A DNA stretch of 64,000 nt from Paenibacillus methanolicus (GCF_008124765.1 NZ_VNHS01000002.1:496001-560000), one strand, 5' to 3'; numbered from the stretch's first letter, positions 7,888 through 15,659 are shown. Program-made: numbers and translations. Notes: a model not told the origin generated them from the letters alone.

Positions 7888-7995
7888 TTGACGACCGTTT
7901 ATGTGCTGGCCATCCTTCTGGCGCTAGGCTTGACCGGCCTATTCCTATGGGTGACCAAGAAAGCCTACTCCCGCAAATGGGAGGACGACGAATAA
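7888..7995 (+). CDS. 35-residue single-span membrane protein
   Basis: TTG at 7888, seven bases after AAGGAGATGAG, opens 35 codons ending in TAA. The product has one hydrophobic helix (residues 4-24, VYVLAILLALGLTGLFLWV) followed by a charged cytoplasmic-like tail KKAYSRKWEDDE. A terminator follows directly, supporting a real short transcript. Such one-helix proteins often adjust larger membrane complexes, but no partner is visible here. It is too short to be assigned to a family. Confidence 0.55.
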   Translation: MTTVYVLAILLALGLTGLFLWVTKKAYSRKWEDDE

Positions 7996-7999
7996 GTTC

Positions 8000-8037
8000 A
8001 AATCCGGCTTTCCTTCCATGGGTGCCGGATTTTTTAT
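8000..8037 (+). terminator. Intrinsic terminator after the 35-residue ORF
   Basis: AAATCCGGC pairs with GCCGGATTT and runs into TTTTTATTT. Confidence 0.85.
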
Positions 8038-8118
8038 TTCTCGCTATTGGTGGATGCAAGACGTCCACTTTTAGAAGAACATTCCTGCAAGATCGTATGA
8101 TCCTTGGACATGAGGCGC

Positions 8119-8289
8119 TTATTTCCTGCGATGCGCGTTCTCTGCTCTCGATACCTTGCGTTGCCATACGAACGGTTCATCATAAGAAAACGAGTCCCGG
8201 ATAACCACCCTTGCCACGCCCCAGCTCACAATTCCGACAATGCCGAATAGCGCAATAAGCCAAACGACCAAATGGGCTGCTTCCTTCAC
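8119..8289 (-). CDS. Small membrane protein, unknown
   Basis: A GTG at 8289 preceded by GGCAGG opens 56 codons. One hydrophobic stretch (residues about 7-28, LVVWLIALFGIVGIVSWGVARVV) is followed by a basic, aromatic tail (FSYDEPFVWQRKVSRAENAHRRK). The frame stays open further upstream to 8391, but that part has no membrane-protein-like or conserved character and no ribosome site. I do not recognise a family. Confidence 0.45.
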   Translation of the reverse strand: MKEAAHLVVWLIALFGIVGIVSWGVARVVIRDSFSYDEPFVWQRKVSRAENAHRRK

Positions 8290-8445
8290 CGCACCAACCT
8301 GCCTCTCGCCGCCGATAGTTGTATATGCATATGAGGAGTCCGCGCGATTTAGTATTCGGCGTGACGGTTTAGAACGTACATATTTGAACATTTTGCGACC
8401 ATACTATGCGGGAACCCATTCTTAAACAGGTCAGGAGGCTTTTAC

Positions 8446-8637
8446 GTGGTGGACCAATTGGAGAGCAATTACGATTGCGCGAACGCATCGGGCGATCTTC
8501 ATCAACTGAAGCAGCAGCTGGATTCGCTGTATGCCGCAGGCAACAGCTCGTCAGAGCAGCAAGAAGAAATCAACCGGATCGAAAATCAGATCCGTTTTAT
8601 CGCCAACAAATGCGATATTCCAAGCGCCAAAGGCTGA
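8446..8637 (+). CDS. Small coiled-coil protein, unknown
   Basis: GTG at 8446 stands after a strong AGGAGG. The 63-residue product is helical and charged: LHQLKQQLDSLYAAG and then QQEEINRIENQIRFIANKC have heptad spacing and probably form a helical hairpin around a short SSS turn. There are two cysteines (in NYDCANA and NKCDIP). It ends before a clear terminator. Possibly a small regulator or adaptor; no homologue is recognised. Confidence 0.6.
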   Translation: MVDQLESNYDCANASGDLHQLKQQLDSLYAAGNSSSEQQEEINRIENQIRFIANKCDIPSAKG

Positions 8638-8659
8638 TAAACATGACTTTTTCAACATG

Positions 8660-8696
8660 CTCCGGCTGCAGAATTCCCTGCGGTCCGGAGTTTTTT
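8660..8696 (+). terminator. Intrinsic terminator
   Basis: CTCCGG (8660-8665) pairs with CCGGAG (8685-8690), with partly paired CTGCAG/CTGCGG inside, followed by TTTTTT. Confidence 0.85.
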
Positions 8697-8716
8697 ATTA
8701 TTTTATTAAAAAAATG

Positions 8717-8745
8717 TTGACTTCGCCTTTCAATCTTGATATATT
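8717..8745 (+). promoter_or_regulatory. Sigma-A promoter for the tRNA-Val pair
   Basis: TTGACT (8717-8722), a 17-base spacer, TATATT (8740-8745); the first tRNA begins 44 bases further on. Confidence 0.8.
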
Positions 8746-8788
8746 ATTACTTGTCACTGCGGAACACGCACGATTGTACATATGAAAT

Positions 8789-8864
8789 GATCTGTTAGCT
8801 CAGCTGGGAGAGCACCATCTTGACAGGGTGGGGGTCAGTGGTTCGAGCCCACTACAGATCACCA
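8789..8864 (+). tRNA. tRNA-Val (GAC), CCA encoded
   Basis: A complete cloverleaf: acceptor GATCTGT with ACAGATC, D-arm GCTC/GAGC, anticodon stem CCATC/GGTGG with loop TTGACAG (anticodon GAC), T-arm AGTGG-TTCGAGC-CCACT, then A and encoded CCA. It is 76 bases long and reads GUC/GUU valine codons. Confidence 0.95.
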
Positions 8865-8869
8865 TACTT

Positions 8870-8942
8870 GATCTGTTAGCTCAGCTGGGAGAGCACCATC
8901 TTGACAGGGTGGGGGTCAGTGGTTCGAGCCCACTACAGATCA
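8870..8942 (+). tRNA. tRNA-Val (GAC), second identical copy without encoded CCA
   Basis: Bases 1-73 are identical to the first copy 81 bases upstream, but the genome continues TAC after the discriminator A, so the CCA end must be added by the CCA-adding enzyme. In copy 1 the same place reads CCATAC; a three-base deletion or insertion at the tandem junction explains the difference. Confidence 0.93.
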
Positions 8943-8950
8943 TACGATAA

Positions 8951-8984
8951 CAAAACCCTTGATCATCAAGGGTTTTGTTTTTTT
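8951..8984 (+). terminator. Intrinsic terminator after the tRNA pair
   Basis: CAAAACCCTTGAT faces ATCAAGGGTTTTG, a near-perfect 27-base palindrome followed by a run of seven T. Confidence 0.92.
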
Positions 8985-8985
8985 A

Positions 8986-9288
8986 TTACCGCGGCAACAA
9001 TCCAAACCACGGTTTCTCGTTCTCGCGCTCCGCAGCCAATACGCCCGCGACGACTTGCTCCATATGCACGATATGCTGCGCGATCGTATCCTCCTCGTCT
9101 TTGACGCGCCCCGTCGCTTCCCTTCTCCGCCACAGCATGTTCGACGAATCGAAATCCAGCAGCCTCCGGGCCAGCGTCCGCGCGGGATCCCGCTTGGCGG
9201 CCAAGTCGTTGAGCAAGTATCGATATTCCGGAATAACGCCGACGATGATCGCGTTCTCCTCCAGCGTCCAATGGGTGTTTCCGGGCAT
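8986..9288 (-). CDS. Conserved-looking 100-residue protein, unknown
   Basis: The ATG at 9288 is preceded by AGGAGAGG. The product is soluble and mostly helical, with WTLEENAIIVGVIPEYRYLLNDLAA followed by RTLARRLLDFDSSNMLWRR and the C-terminal QHIVHMEQVVAGVLAAERENEKPW. It has no cysteines. I recognise no family. It ends two bases beyond the terminator of the tRNA pair, which could also end this transcript from the other side. Confidence 0.6.
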   Translation of the reverse strand: MPGNTHWTLEENAIIVGVIPEYRYLLNDLAAKRDPARTLARRLLDFDSSNMLWRRREATGRVKDEEDTIAQHIVHMEQVVAGVLAAERENEKPWFGLLPR

Positions 9289-9528
9289 GGGTGTTACCTC
9301 TCCTACATCATTTTTTCGTATTATATACCTTATCGAACTATTTATCTACCTTCTACTATAACGCAGCAGCAACGCTACCACGCTCCATATGCACGACCTG
9401 CTCTTTGATAAATTCTATGGCAACAGAAGTATGGGGGCCCGACTAGTAGATATTGCAACATTCCCCGCCCCGCTCACGTCTAAAAAGATACATACGAAGG
9501 AAAACCATACAGATGAAGAGGTGAGCTT

Positions 9529-10491
9529 ATGAAAAAGACGCTAATGGCCGCAAGCCTTGCGCTTCTTGCTTTCGCATCCGCTACGAGCGCCTTCGCGTTC
9601 TCGGATACGAATCAGGATCCCAACTCGGCCAAAATCACGCAGCTCCAGCAACAGGGTGTCGTGTCGGGAAATAAAGACGGAAAGTTTCTTCCGAAAGAGA
9701 GCCTTACCTTTGCGGCAGGACTGACGTTGATCGCCAAAGGGCTGAAACTAGACTACGGCGACAAGGTGTTCGTGAAAGCACCGCAAGCGACCGATTACTT
9801 CGATACGGTCGATAATAAAGCTTGGTATGCGAACGCCTTCGTCCTGGCTGGCATCAATGACCTCGGTATTCCGCGCGATGTCAATCCGTCTGCCGCGATG
9901 ACTCGCGAGCAATTCGCGCACTACCTGTTCCGCGCGATGATCGCCAAGCAAGATTTGGCTTTCATCGAAATTTACAAGCTCATTGGCGATGAAGACAAAA
10001 TTACGGCCGATTATATGGGCAGTATTCAAAATCTGCTCATTGCGGGCATCGTCAAACTCGACGCCAAACAAAACTTTAATCCGACTCAGCCGGTTACGCG
10101 CAGCGATGCGGCCGCTTGGACGCACGATGCCATCGCATATTTGAAAGAACATGGCGAGAACGGGCCAAAGGAAGAAACGCCTTCGTCGCCGTTGTACGAT
10201 CTCACGCTATCGACCAAAGCCGTGAACGAACGCATTCATGAAGTGACGCTTACCGCGCAAGTCCCGCATCCCGGATATGGCATTCGCATCGCATCCATTA
10301 CGTTCGAAGGCAGTCGGGCGATTATACACGTCGAACCTGTTCTTCCAGAGAAAGGCCAGATGTATCCGCAGGTCATCACCGATGTTCACGTCACGACTTA
10401 CATCGACGCCGCTTATATACCTGAAATCGCGGGCGGTTCAAATTCCTCTTCTTCTTCAGCGGCTATAAGCAGCGAAGCCAAGGCTCAGTAA
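9529..10491 (+). CDS. Exported SLH-domain protein with PrcB-like C-terminus
   Basis: A 320-residue protein with a Sec signal peptide (MKKTLMAASLALLAFASATSAFA). Three S-layer-homology-like segments follow: about 24-75 (FSDTN-ITQLQQQGVVSG), about 88-138 (YFDTVDNKAWYANAFVLAGI) and about 150-205 (YMGSIQNLLIAGIV-RSDAAAW). These repeats normally bind pyruvylated secondary cell-wall polymer. Residues about 228-300 (HPGYGIRI, GSRAIIHVEPVLPEKGQMYPQVIT) resemble the PrcB C-terminal domain of spirochaete protease complexes. The last 20 residues are Ser/Ala-rich. The ribosome site is GAAGAGGTGAGCTT. Probable wall-attached surface protein of unknown role. Confidence 0.8.
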   Translation: MKKTLMAASLALLAFASATSAFAFSDTNQDPNSAKITQLQQQGVVSGNKDGKFLPKESLTFAAGLTLIAKGLKLDYGDKVFVKAPQATDYFDTVDNKAWYANAFVLAGINDLGIPRDVNPSAAMTREQFAHYLFRAMIAKQDLAFIEIYKLIGDEDKITADYMGSIQNLLIAGIVKLDAKQNFNPTQPVTRSDAAAWTHDAIAYLKEHGENGPKEETPSSPLYDLTLSTKAVNERIHEVTLTAQVPHPGYGIRIASITFEGSRAIIHVEPVLPEKGQMYPQVITDVHVTTYIDAAYIPEIAGGSNSSSSSAAISSEAKAQ

Positions 10492-10522
10492 TAACCTGTG
10501 CGATTTGCCGGTCAACGAACTA

Positions 10523-10560
10523 AACCCCTGATATCTGCTGCTCAGCAGATATCAGGGGTT
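10523..10560. terminator. Perfect 17-bp hairpin between convergent genes
   Basis: AACCCCTGATATCTGCT pairs with AGCAGATATCAGGGGTT around a GCTC loop. It separates the SLH gene from ung; U tracts are weak on both sides. Confidence 0.75.
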
Positions 10561-10593
10561 ATTCGCATGCAGAGGGCCTACAGCTAGCTACGA

Positions 10594-11304
10594 CTACCCT
10601 TCTTCACCTGCAGCTGCTTCCAACTCCGCGAGCGTTGGCAGGCACCAATCGATCTCCTCCTGACCGGTCTGGCGCAGGAACGCATTCGCCCGCGAGAATG
10701 GACGGCTGCCAAAAAATCCGCGATGCGCGGCGAACGGGCTTGGATGCGCCGAAGCGATCACGCAGTGCTTGGTCTTCTCGATCGAAGCCGCCTTCTCCTG
10801 CGCGTGCTTGCCCCATAGCATGAACACAAGCGGCTTCTCGCGTTTATCCAGTGCGGCTATTACCGCGTCGGTGAAAGCCTCCCAACCGATCCCTTGATGC
10901 GAGGCCGGCTTGCCGGCTTCAACCGTCAGGACGTTGTTGAGGAGCAAAACGCCTTGTTTCGCCCAAGGCAGCAAATGTCCATGATCGGGTATCGCGCAGC
11001 CTACGTCATCGTAAAGCTCCTTGTATATATTCTGGAGCGAGGGCGGCGTCCGAACGCCAGGCTTGACGGAGAAGCTGAACCCGTGCGCCTGCCCCGGGCC
11101 ATGATAAGGGTCTTGACCGATGATGACCACGCGCGCGTTCGAGTAAGAGGTATAATGCAGCGCGTTGAATATATCATGCATGCTCGGATAGACGGTCTCC
11201 GTCTGATACTGTTCCGCTAGAAAGCCTCGCAGCTTTTGATAGTATGGTTTGTCAAGCTCCCCGTTCAACACGGAAGCCCAGTCGTTTTTGAATATCGCGT
11301 TCAT
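10594..11304 (-). CDS. ung: Uracil-DNA glycosylase, family 1
   Basis: A 236-residue enzyme that removes uracil from DNA and starts base-excision repair. The catalytic water-activating GQDPYHG is at residues 63-69 (D65) and the Pro-rich PGVRTPPSLQNIYKEL follows. The uracil-binding LLNNVLTV and the minor-groove HPSPFAAHRGFFGSRPFS loop are all present. The length matches the family (about 225-230). GGAAG precedes the ATG. It is monocistronic. Confidence 0.96.
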   Translation of the reverse strand: MNAIFKNDWASVLNGELDKPYYQKLRGFLAEQYQTETVYPSMHDIFNALHYTSYSNARVVIIGQDPYHGPGQAHGFSFSVKPGVRTPPSLQNIYKELYDDVGCAIPDHGHLLPWAKQGVLLLNNVLTVEAGKPASHQGIGWEAFTDAVIAALDKREKPLVFMLWGKHAQEKAASIEKTKHCVIASAHPSPFAAHRGFFGSRPFSRANAFLRQTGQEEIDWCLPTLAELEAAAGEEG

Positions 11305-11324
11305 TCCGGCATCTTCCTTTCAAC

Positions 11325-11368
11325 AAAAAACTCCCTCGCCTCTGAAGGCGTTCAGATCGGCGAAGGAG
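11325..11368 (-). terminator. Intrinsic terminator
   Basis: CTCCCTCGCC (11331-11340) pairs with GGCGAAGGAG (11359-11368), followed on the minus strand by TTTTTTG. It ends the gene at 11450 before ung. Confidence 0.85.
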
Positions 11369-11449
11369 CAGCATGAATGGTTAGTATTGCGTATGTAACG
11401 ATACCGGACTTGTCCGAAAAAGTCAATCAACTCCGGCTCAAACGACGAA

Positions 11450-12103
11450 TTATAACGAATCCCACAGTTCTCCGACTTGCTCCTTCTTCTTCTGAAGCTG
11501 GAGGCGTTCGACGGTCTGAAGGATGCTCTTGGCCTTTTCATGCAAAATACCGTATTCTTGCATCGCATGCGTCAGCTGATCCGGATATGCGATAGCGTGG
11601 CGATATTGAATCGTGCCCTCAATCAGAACAAAATCGTGCGACTCATGCCCATACGTCTCCCCATATTGTTCTTCGGGAAGCTGAATGAATTGGTGCTTCG
11701 AAAACACGGCCCCCAGCTTGCCCAGGACTAACTTGAACGGATCCGAGAAAAACTCCGGCAATTTGCTCAAGTAGGCTGGATAGGTCTTGTCATTCTGGGC
11801 GAGATGCCACCATAATGAATGTCGGTTCAAATACGCTTCCACGTGTAGCCCGCTATTGGCCATTAAATGCCGCACATCGTCTTTCACCGCTCTCAATTGC
11901 TCGCTGGGCATTTGCGTTGCGGCATCCGGGTTGCTCATGACGAGCTGCTTAGCTTGCTGCTCGTACCACTGCCTTGTGAAATCAGCAGAACTGCTCAAAA
12001 AATATCGCTTAATATCTTCCATCTTATTCTTGATGTCTTCTAGCTTCACAGCCTCTTGTTCGATCAAGACATCGTAATGTTTGTCCACTACCGACGACCT
12101 CAT
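11450..12103 (-). CDS. Uncharacterised 217-residue cytoplasmic protein
   Basis: The ATG at 12103 follows GGGGAATTCATC. The protein is soluble, has no cysteine, and is helix-rich at both ends: EQEAVKLEDIKNKMEDIKRYFL near the start and HAMQEYGILHEKAKSILQTVERLQ near the end, both coiled-coil-like. A central block (YLNRHSLWWHLAQNDKTYPAYL, then HDFVLIEGTIQYRHAIAYPD) looks like a folded mixed alpha/beta core. I do not recognise the family. Single gene with its own terminator. Confidence 0.7.
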   Translation of the reverse strand: MRSSVVDKHYDVLIEQEAVKLEDIKNKMEDIKRYFLSSSADFTRQWYEQQAKQLVMSNPDAATQMPSEQLRAVKDDVRHLMANSGLHVEAYLNRHSLWWHLAQNDKTYPAYLSKLPEFFSDPFKLVLGKLGAVFSKHQFIQLPEEQYGETYGHESHDFVLIEGTIQYRHAIAYPDQLTHAMQEYGILHEKAKSILQTVERLQLQKKKEQVGELWDSL

Positions 12104-12378
12104 GATGAATTCCCCATTCTATCTACGTTTATCCAGTCCCGATTCTCAATGGATATTTGTAGTTATTATAGACCATTTCACAAGACTTGGGAACGAGGGA
12201 AATGATCGGTTTTTGATTAAATATACCTAAAAACGTATTCCCAAAGGTCGAGTTTAAGATACATACAACGTACAATGCATATTCTCTGCTATATTCCTCC
12301 AATCACATGAGATTGCATCGCTTTGATTGCCTTCATGGCGAGCAACCCGATCGACTCGGCAGCTTGCTTATACATACG
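12104..12378. other. Non-coding stretch, nothing certain
   Basis: AT-rich intergenic DNA upstream of the gene at 12103. On the minus strand a 28-codon ORF (12289-12375) has reasonable codon use but begins directly after a terminator U tract and has no ribosome site, so it is not called a gene. Confidence 0.4.
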
Positions 12379-12419
12379 AAAAGAGCCCCGTCATGGTTGA
12401 ATACCATAATGGGGCTCTT
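12379..12419 (-). terminator. Terminator of the tRNA operon
   Basis: AAGAGCCCC pairs with GGGGCTCTT, with ATGGT/ACCAT inside; TTTTCG follows on the minus strand. Confidence 0.8.
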
Positions 12420-12435
12420 CATTTGAATCATGTAA

Positions 12436-12521
12436 TGCCGAGGACGGGGGTCGAACCCGTACGGTGGTCACCCACCGCAGGATTTTAAGTCCTGTGCGTC
12501 TGCCAATTCCGCCACCCCGGC
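12436..12521 (-). tRNA. tRNA-Leu (TAA)
   Basis: An 86-base class II tRNA: acceptor GCCGGGG with CCTCGGC, anticodon stem CAGGA/TCCTG with loop CTTAAAA (anticodon TAA), and a long variable arm CGGTGGG-TGA-CCACCG. CCA is not encoded. Confidence 0.95.
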
Positions 12522-12540
12522 AAGGTGAACGTTCTCTAGA

Positions 12541-12617
12541 TGGTGGGCCCTGAGGGACTCGAACCCCCGACCAATCGGTTATGAGCCGACCGCTCTAACC
12601 AACTGAGCTAAGGGCCC
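12541..12617 (-). tRNA. tRNA with CAT anticodon, probably tRNA-Ile2 (lysidine)
   Basis: A 77-base tRNA with acceptor GGGCCCT/AGGGCCC, loop CTCATAA and encoded CCA. The body (TTAGCTCAGTTGGTTAGAGC and CTCATAACC) resembles bacterial Ile2 tRNAs, whose CAU is converted by TilS to read AUA. Elongator tRNA-Met in Bacillus usually has TTCATAC in the loop, as I recall; Met cannot be excluded. Confidence 0.85.
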
Positions 12618-12640
12618 TCGCGATATAAATATCGAAAGGT

Positions 12641-12717
12641 TGGTTGCGGGGGCAGGATTTGAACCTGCGGCCTTCGGGTTATGAGCCCGACGAGCTACCG
12701 AGCTGCTCCACCCCGCG
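12641..12717 (-). tRNA. Initiator tRNA-fMet (CAT)
   Basis: A 77-base tRNA with the C1-A72 mismatch (5' CGCGGGG, 3' CCCCGCA-A), the three G-C pairs of the anticodon stem (GTCGGG/CCCGA), loop CTCATAA and encoded CCA, all hallmarks of the bacterial initiator. Confidence 0.95.
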
Positions 12718-12760
12718 GCAGTACCAACAAACTAGAACGTCATCAATGGCGACAAGATTA

Positions 12761-12790
12761 AATATACAATAATCGAAGCATGAAAGTCAA
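12761..12790 (-). promoter_or_regulatory. Sigma-A promoter of the fMet-Ile2-Leu tRNA operon
   Basis: On the minus strand TTGACT (12785-12790), an 18-base spacer, and TATATT (12761-12766), 44 bases before tRNA-fMet. Confidence 0.75.
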
Positions 12791-12798
12791 CCACTTTT

Positions 12799-12966
12799 TT
12801 AGGGTACGAAACGAACGCCGTATCTCCCTTTACGAGACTGGAACACTTCGACTTCTTTGGGGCAATCGTATCCGTAGACCCACCAATCGTTCTCCATCCG
12901 ACGCACGAGACATCCCGCTTGAAATTTCGTCTCATACAACCGGACCCAATACACCCAACGCATCAT
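12799..12966 (-). CDS. 55-residue Trp/Tyr/Arg-rich small protein
   Basis: Two ATG codons (12966 and 12963) follow a strong GAGGAGGGATAAGCTT. The frame runs 55 codons to TAA at 12799. The product is dense in aromatic and basic residues: MMRWVYWVRLYETKFQAG, CLVRRMENDWWVYGYDC and VEVFQSRKGRYGVRFVP. It has two cysteines and no membrane segment, and looks like a compact beta-strand protein. No family is recognised. The stop is nine bases before the -35 box of the tRNA promoter. Confidence 0.6.
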   Translation of the reverse strand: MMRWVYWVRLYETKFQAGCLVRRMENDWWVYGYDCPKEVEVFQSRKGRYGVRFVP

Positions 12967-13196
12967 AAGCTTATCCCTCCTCTTCTTCCTGAGCTTAGAT
13001 TACCCCAAGATGCGGAAAAACAAGCATATACGCCCTTATTTCAATCCATCCCCCTTTCCCCCTCCTTTACCCTTCATGGGCGCGTAACGTCCGATACGAC
13101 CTTCCCTCGCAGGCACAAACGGTAGGGCGTGGTATCGCGATTGACTTCCTGCGCGGCGCCAGCTGGTGAATCATGCCTCTTGCAGTCCGATCATTA

Positions 13197-13230
13197 CAAA
13201 AAGAGAAACCGCGCTAGCGCGCGGTCTCTC
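13197..13230 (-). terminator. Terminator of the export operon
   Basis: GAGAGACCGCGCG and CGCGGTTTCTC form a long GC stem on the minus strand, followed by TTTTTG, 37 bases after the last stop codon. Confidence 0.85.
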
Positions 13231-13266
13231 GAATAGCATCCTATATTGGCAACTGTCCATTCTTCC

Positions 13267-14763
13267 TTAGCCGAGCGGCCGCACAATGCCGCCGCCGGAT
13301 CCGTCGTTCGTCCGCTTGAGCGCCTCATTGCCTTTGGTCTCCCAATCCTTCAGCGCTTGCTGCACGGTCATTTTGCCTTCGATTACCTGCTGCAGCGATT
13401 GCGTGCCCATGTACTGAGCCTCGTAGATACCCGGCTTCTCGCGATACAGCTTCTCCAAATCAAGGCTCGTCGGCGGTACCGGCTTCAACGTGTAGAAGGC
13501 TTCCACGTTGTAGTCTTGACCATCGCGCGGCTTGATCATCGACTTGCGCGCGATTAGCTCATATGTGCTGCGGGACTTCAACTTCGCCCATTCCTTGCTG
13601 TTGTTGAACGAGATGAATTCCCACGCATCGTCTGCATTCGCCGCCTTCGCGTTGATGCCCATGAGCGCGCTCAAGTTGATCGAGCTGCCGTAGCCCGGAT
13701 TTTCGGTATGCTGCGGAATCGTCACGACGCCCCAATCGACGGAAGGCACTTTGCTGTTCTTCGCGTTCTGTTCCTTCGCTCTTGTCAGCTCGGTAATATA
13801 ATCGAAGCCGGAGACGGTCATCGCCGCGCGACCATTAAGGAATAGGTCGCCCTGGTACGGATTCCATGCTTGCTTGCCGTCGGTCGCGCCCGTGTCGTAC
13901 ATGTCTTGGCCCGTCGGAATAATTTTGTCCTTGTAGAGCGGCGCGAACGTGTTGAAGATTTTCTCCCATTGCGGACCGGTAACCGTCATTTACTCGCCTT
14001 TGTCGTCGAACATTTTGAGCTGCAGCGCAGGCAGATAATACTGCTGCATGTCGTTGAACGCGTCGCCGCCCCAACGGTTCATTTGCAGGCCGAATACACG
14101 CTTGGCGCCTTCGCCTTTGGCCAGGCGCTTCGCATCCGCGAATACATCGTCCCACATCATGCCGTCCTTCGGCACTTCGACGCCGGCATCGGTGAATATC
14201 TTCTTGTTGTAGTACAACGCCGCCGAGTTGAACGTCGGGGTCAGCGCGTAGATGCCGTTGTCGCCTGCTTCCTTAATGCCGTCGATGACGGTCGGCACAT
14301 AATCATCGATATCGAATTCTTTCTCCTGGATGATCGGATCGAGCTGCTTCAGCATGTTGTCTTGAACAAGACGCTTCAGATAGTTCGTGCCCGAAGAATC
14401 GAGAACGACGACGTCGACCGGATTCGTCCCGTTCAGCAACTCCTTCAGCTTATCGTAAGGATCCGGCTGCGCGACCGGCTTGCTCGGGTCCGGCTGCTCC
14501 TGGAAGCGCTGGTCGTCGTAGTTCATCGCGCTCACGATTTGAATATCGAGCTCCGGATGCATCAGCTCGTAGCTGTCCGTATACTGCTGGCGAAGATACT
14601 GTTCGCTGTCCTGGCTGGAATACAGGAATCCGATCCGCAGCACGCGTTTCTCCGCGCTCGTGTCCGCGCCCTTGCTGCATGCCGCAAGCGCCGATCCCAT
14701 CAGCGTCAGCGACAGGCCCAACACCGCCGTCTTGCGCATTTTTGCTCCCCATGTTGTGTTCAT
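13267..14763 (-). pseudogene. Extracellular solute-binding lipoprotein, interrupted by one in-frame stop
   Basis: Two halves in the same frame, 257 and 240 codons, are separated only by TAA at 13990-13992. Rejoined they give 498 residues, a normal length for a family 1 (sugar-type) ABC binding protein. The N-half has a lipoprotein signal (LSLTLMGSALAAC, Cys at residue 29) and the usual YNKKIFTDAGVEVPKDGMMWDD block; the C-half has GRAAMTVSGFDY and WGVVTIPQ. ATG directly follows the stop and a weak AAGGCGAG lies in front, so reinitiation of the second half is conceivable. No MalF/MalG-type permeases are nearby. A nonsense mutation is the simplest reading; a sequencing error is possible. Confidence 0.8.
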
Positions 14764-14768
14764 ATGCT

Positions 14769-15653
14769 TTACCCCTCCAATGATTTCGGCGTCGTGATAA
14801 TAATCCGCTCGCCGTCGAATTCCATCGATGCTTTATCCGTAATATTCAGCGCCGTCAAATAGTGCTTCGGGATTTGCAGTCTCCCGACGCGGTCGACGAC
14901 GACGTATTCCTCGTGCACCTCGCCGATGCCGCCATGTCCGCCGATGCCCAGCGCCTCCGCCTCATCCAAGTTCGGATTGCGCTTGATAAACTCAGTGCTC
15001 GTGAGACCGTCGCGAATCGCCACGACGCGGTCGACCTTGCCCGCCAACGATAAATCGTGGGTAACGATGACGATCGTAATGCCAAGTTCGCGGTTCAGTC
15101 TGCGGAATATATCCATGATCATGTCCGAGGTCCGCGAGTCTACCGAGCCGGTCGGCTCATCCGCCAGCACGAGTTGCGGTCGGTTGGACAGCGAGATCGC
15201 CATCGCGACGCGCTGCTGCTCGCCCCCGGAGAGCTGATGCAGCTTGTTGTGCATTCGTTCCTTCAGACCGACCCACTCCAGCAGCTGGCGGGCATAAGCC
15301 CGATCCAGCTTGCCGGAGAGCATCATCGGCATCTCGACGTTCTCGATCGCCGTCAAATACGGCAGCAGGTTGCGCGCGTTGTTCTGCCAAATGAAGCCGA
15401 CCGTGTCGCGCTTGTACTCGACAAGCTGTTCGTCCGTGATCTTGAGCAGATCCCACGGTCCAACCTTTACCGAACCCGCAGACGGCCGATCTAGGCCGCC
15501 CAGAATGTTTAGCAGCGTGGATTTGCCGCTGCCGCTGTTGCCGATGATCGCCATCATCTCGCCGTCCTGCACGTTCAAGTTCAAGCCTTGGAGCGCAACG
15601 ACTTCCAGATCATCCGATTTGTAAATTTTAACGAGTCCTTCGCACTCAATCAC
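14769..15653 (-). CDS. ABC transporter ATPase (LolD/MacB type) with C-terminal AbrB-like domain
   Basis: A 294-residue protein. Residues 1-225 are a complete nucleotide-binding domain: Walker A GNSGSGKST (about 39-47), Q-loop FIWQNN, signature LSGGEQQR (about 141-148), Walker B LVLADEPT and the switch His in VTHD. Instead of ending near residue 230, as LolD/FtsE-type ATPases do, it continues with an acidic linker and then VVVDRVGRLQIPKHYL followed by LNITDKASMEFDGERIIITTP (about 250-290). That pattern is the swapped-hairpin SpoVT/AbrB fold, normally a DNA-binding dimer. It energises the FtsX-type permease, whose gene precedes it by six bases. The role of the extra domain (dimerisation or autoregulation) is inference. 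Confidence 0.88.
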   Translation of the reverse strand: MIECEGLVKIYKSDDLEVVALQGLNLNVQDGEMMAIIGNSGSGKSTLLNILGGLDRPSAGSVKVGPWDLLKITDEQLVEYKRDTVGFIWQNNARNLLPYLTAIENVEMPMMLSGKLDRAYARQLLEWVGLKERMHNKLHQLSGGEQQRVAMAISLSNRPQLVLADEPTGSVDSRTSDMIMDIFRRLNRELGITIVIVTHDLSLAGKVDRVVAIRDGLTSTEFIKRNPNLDEAEALGIGGHGGIGEVHEEYVVVDRVGRLQIPKHYLTALNITDKASMEFDGERIIITTPKSLEG

Positions 15654-15659
15654 TTCGTC

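Noticed and set aside
12289-12375. 28-codon minus-strand ORF with protein-like codon use
   Set aside because: It begins right after a terminator U tract and lacks a ribosome site; possibly a gene remnant but not supportable.
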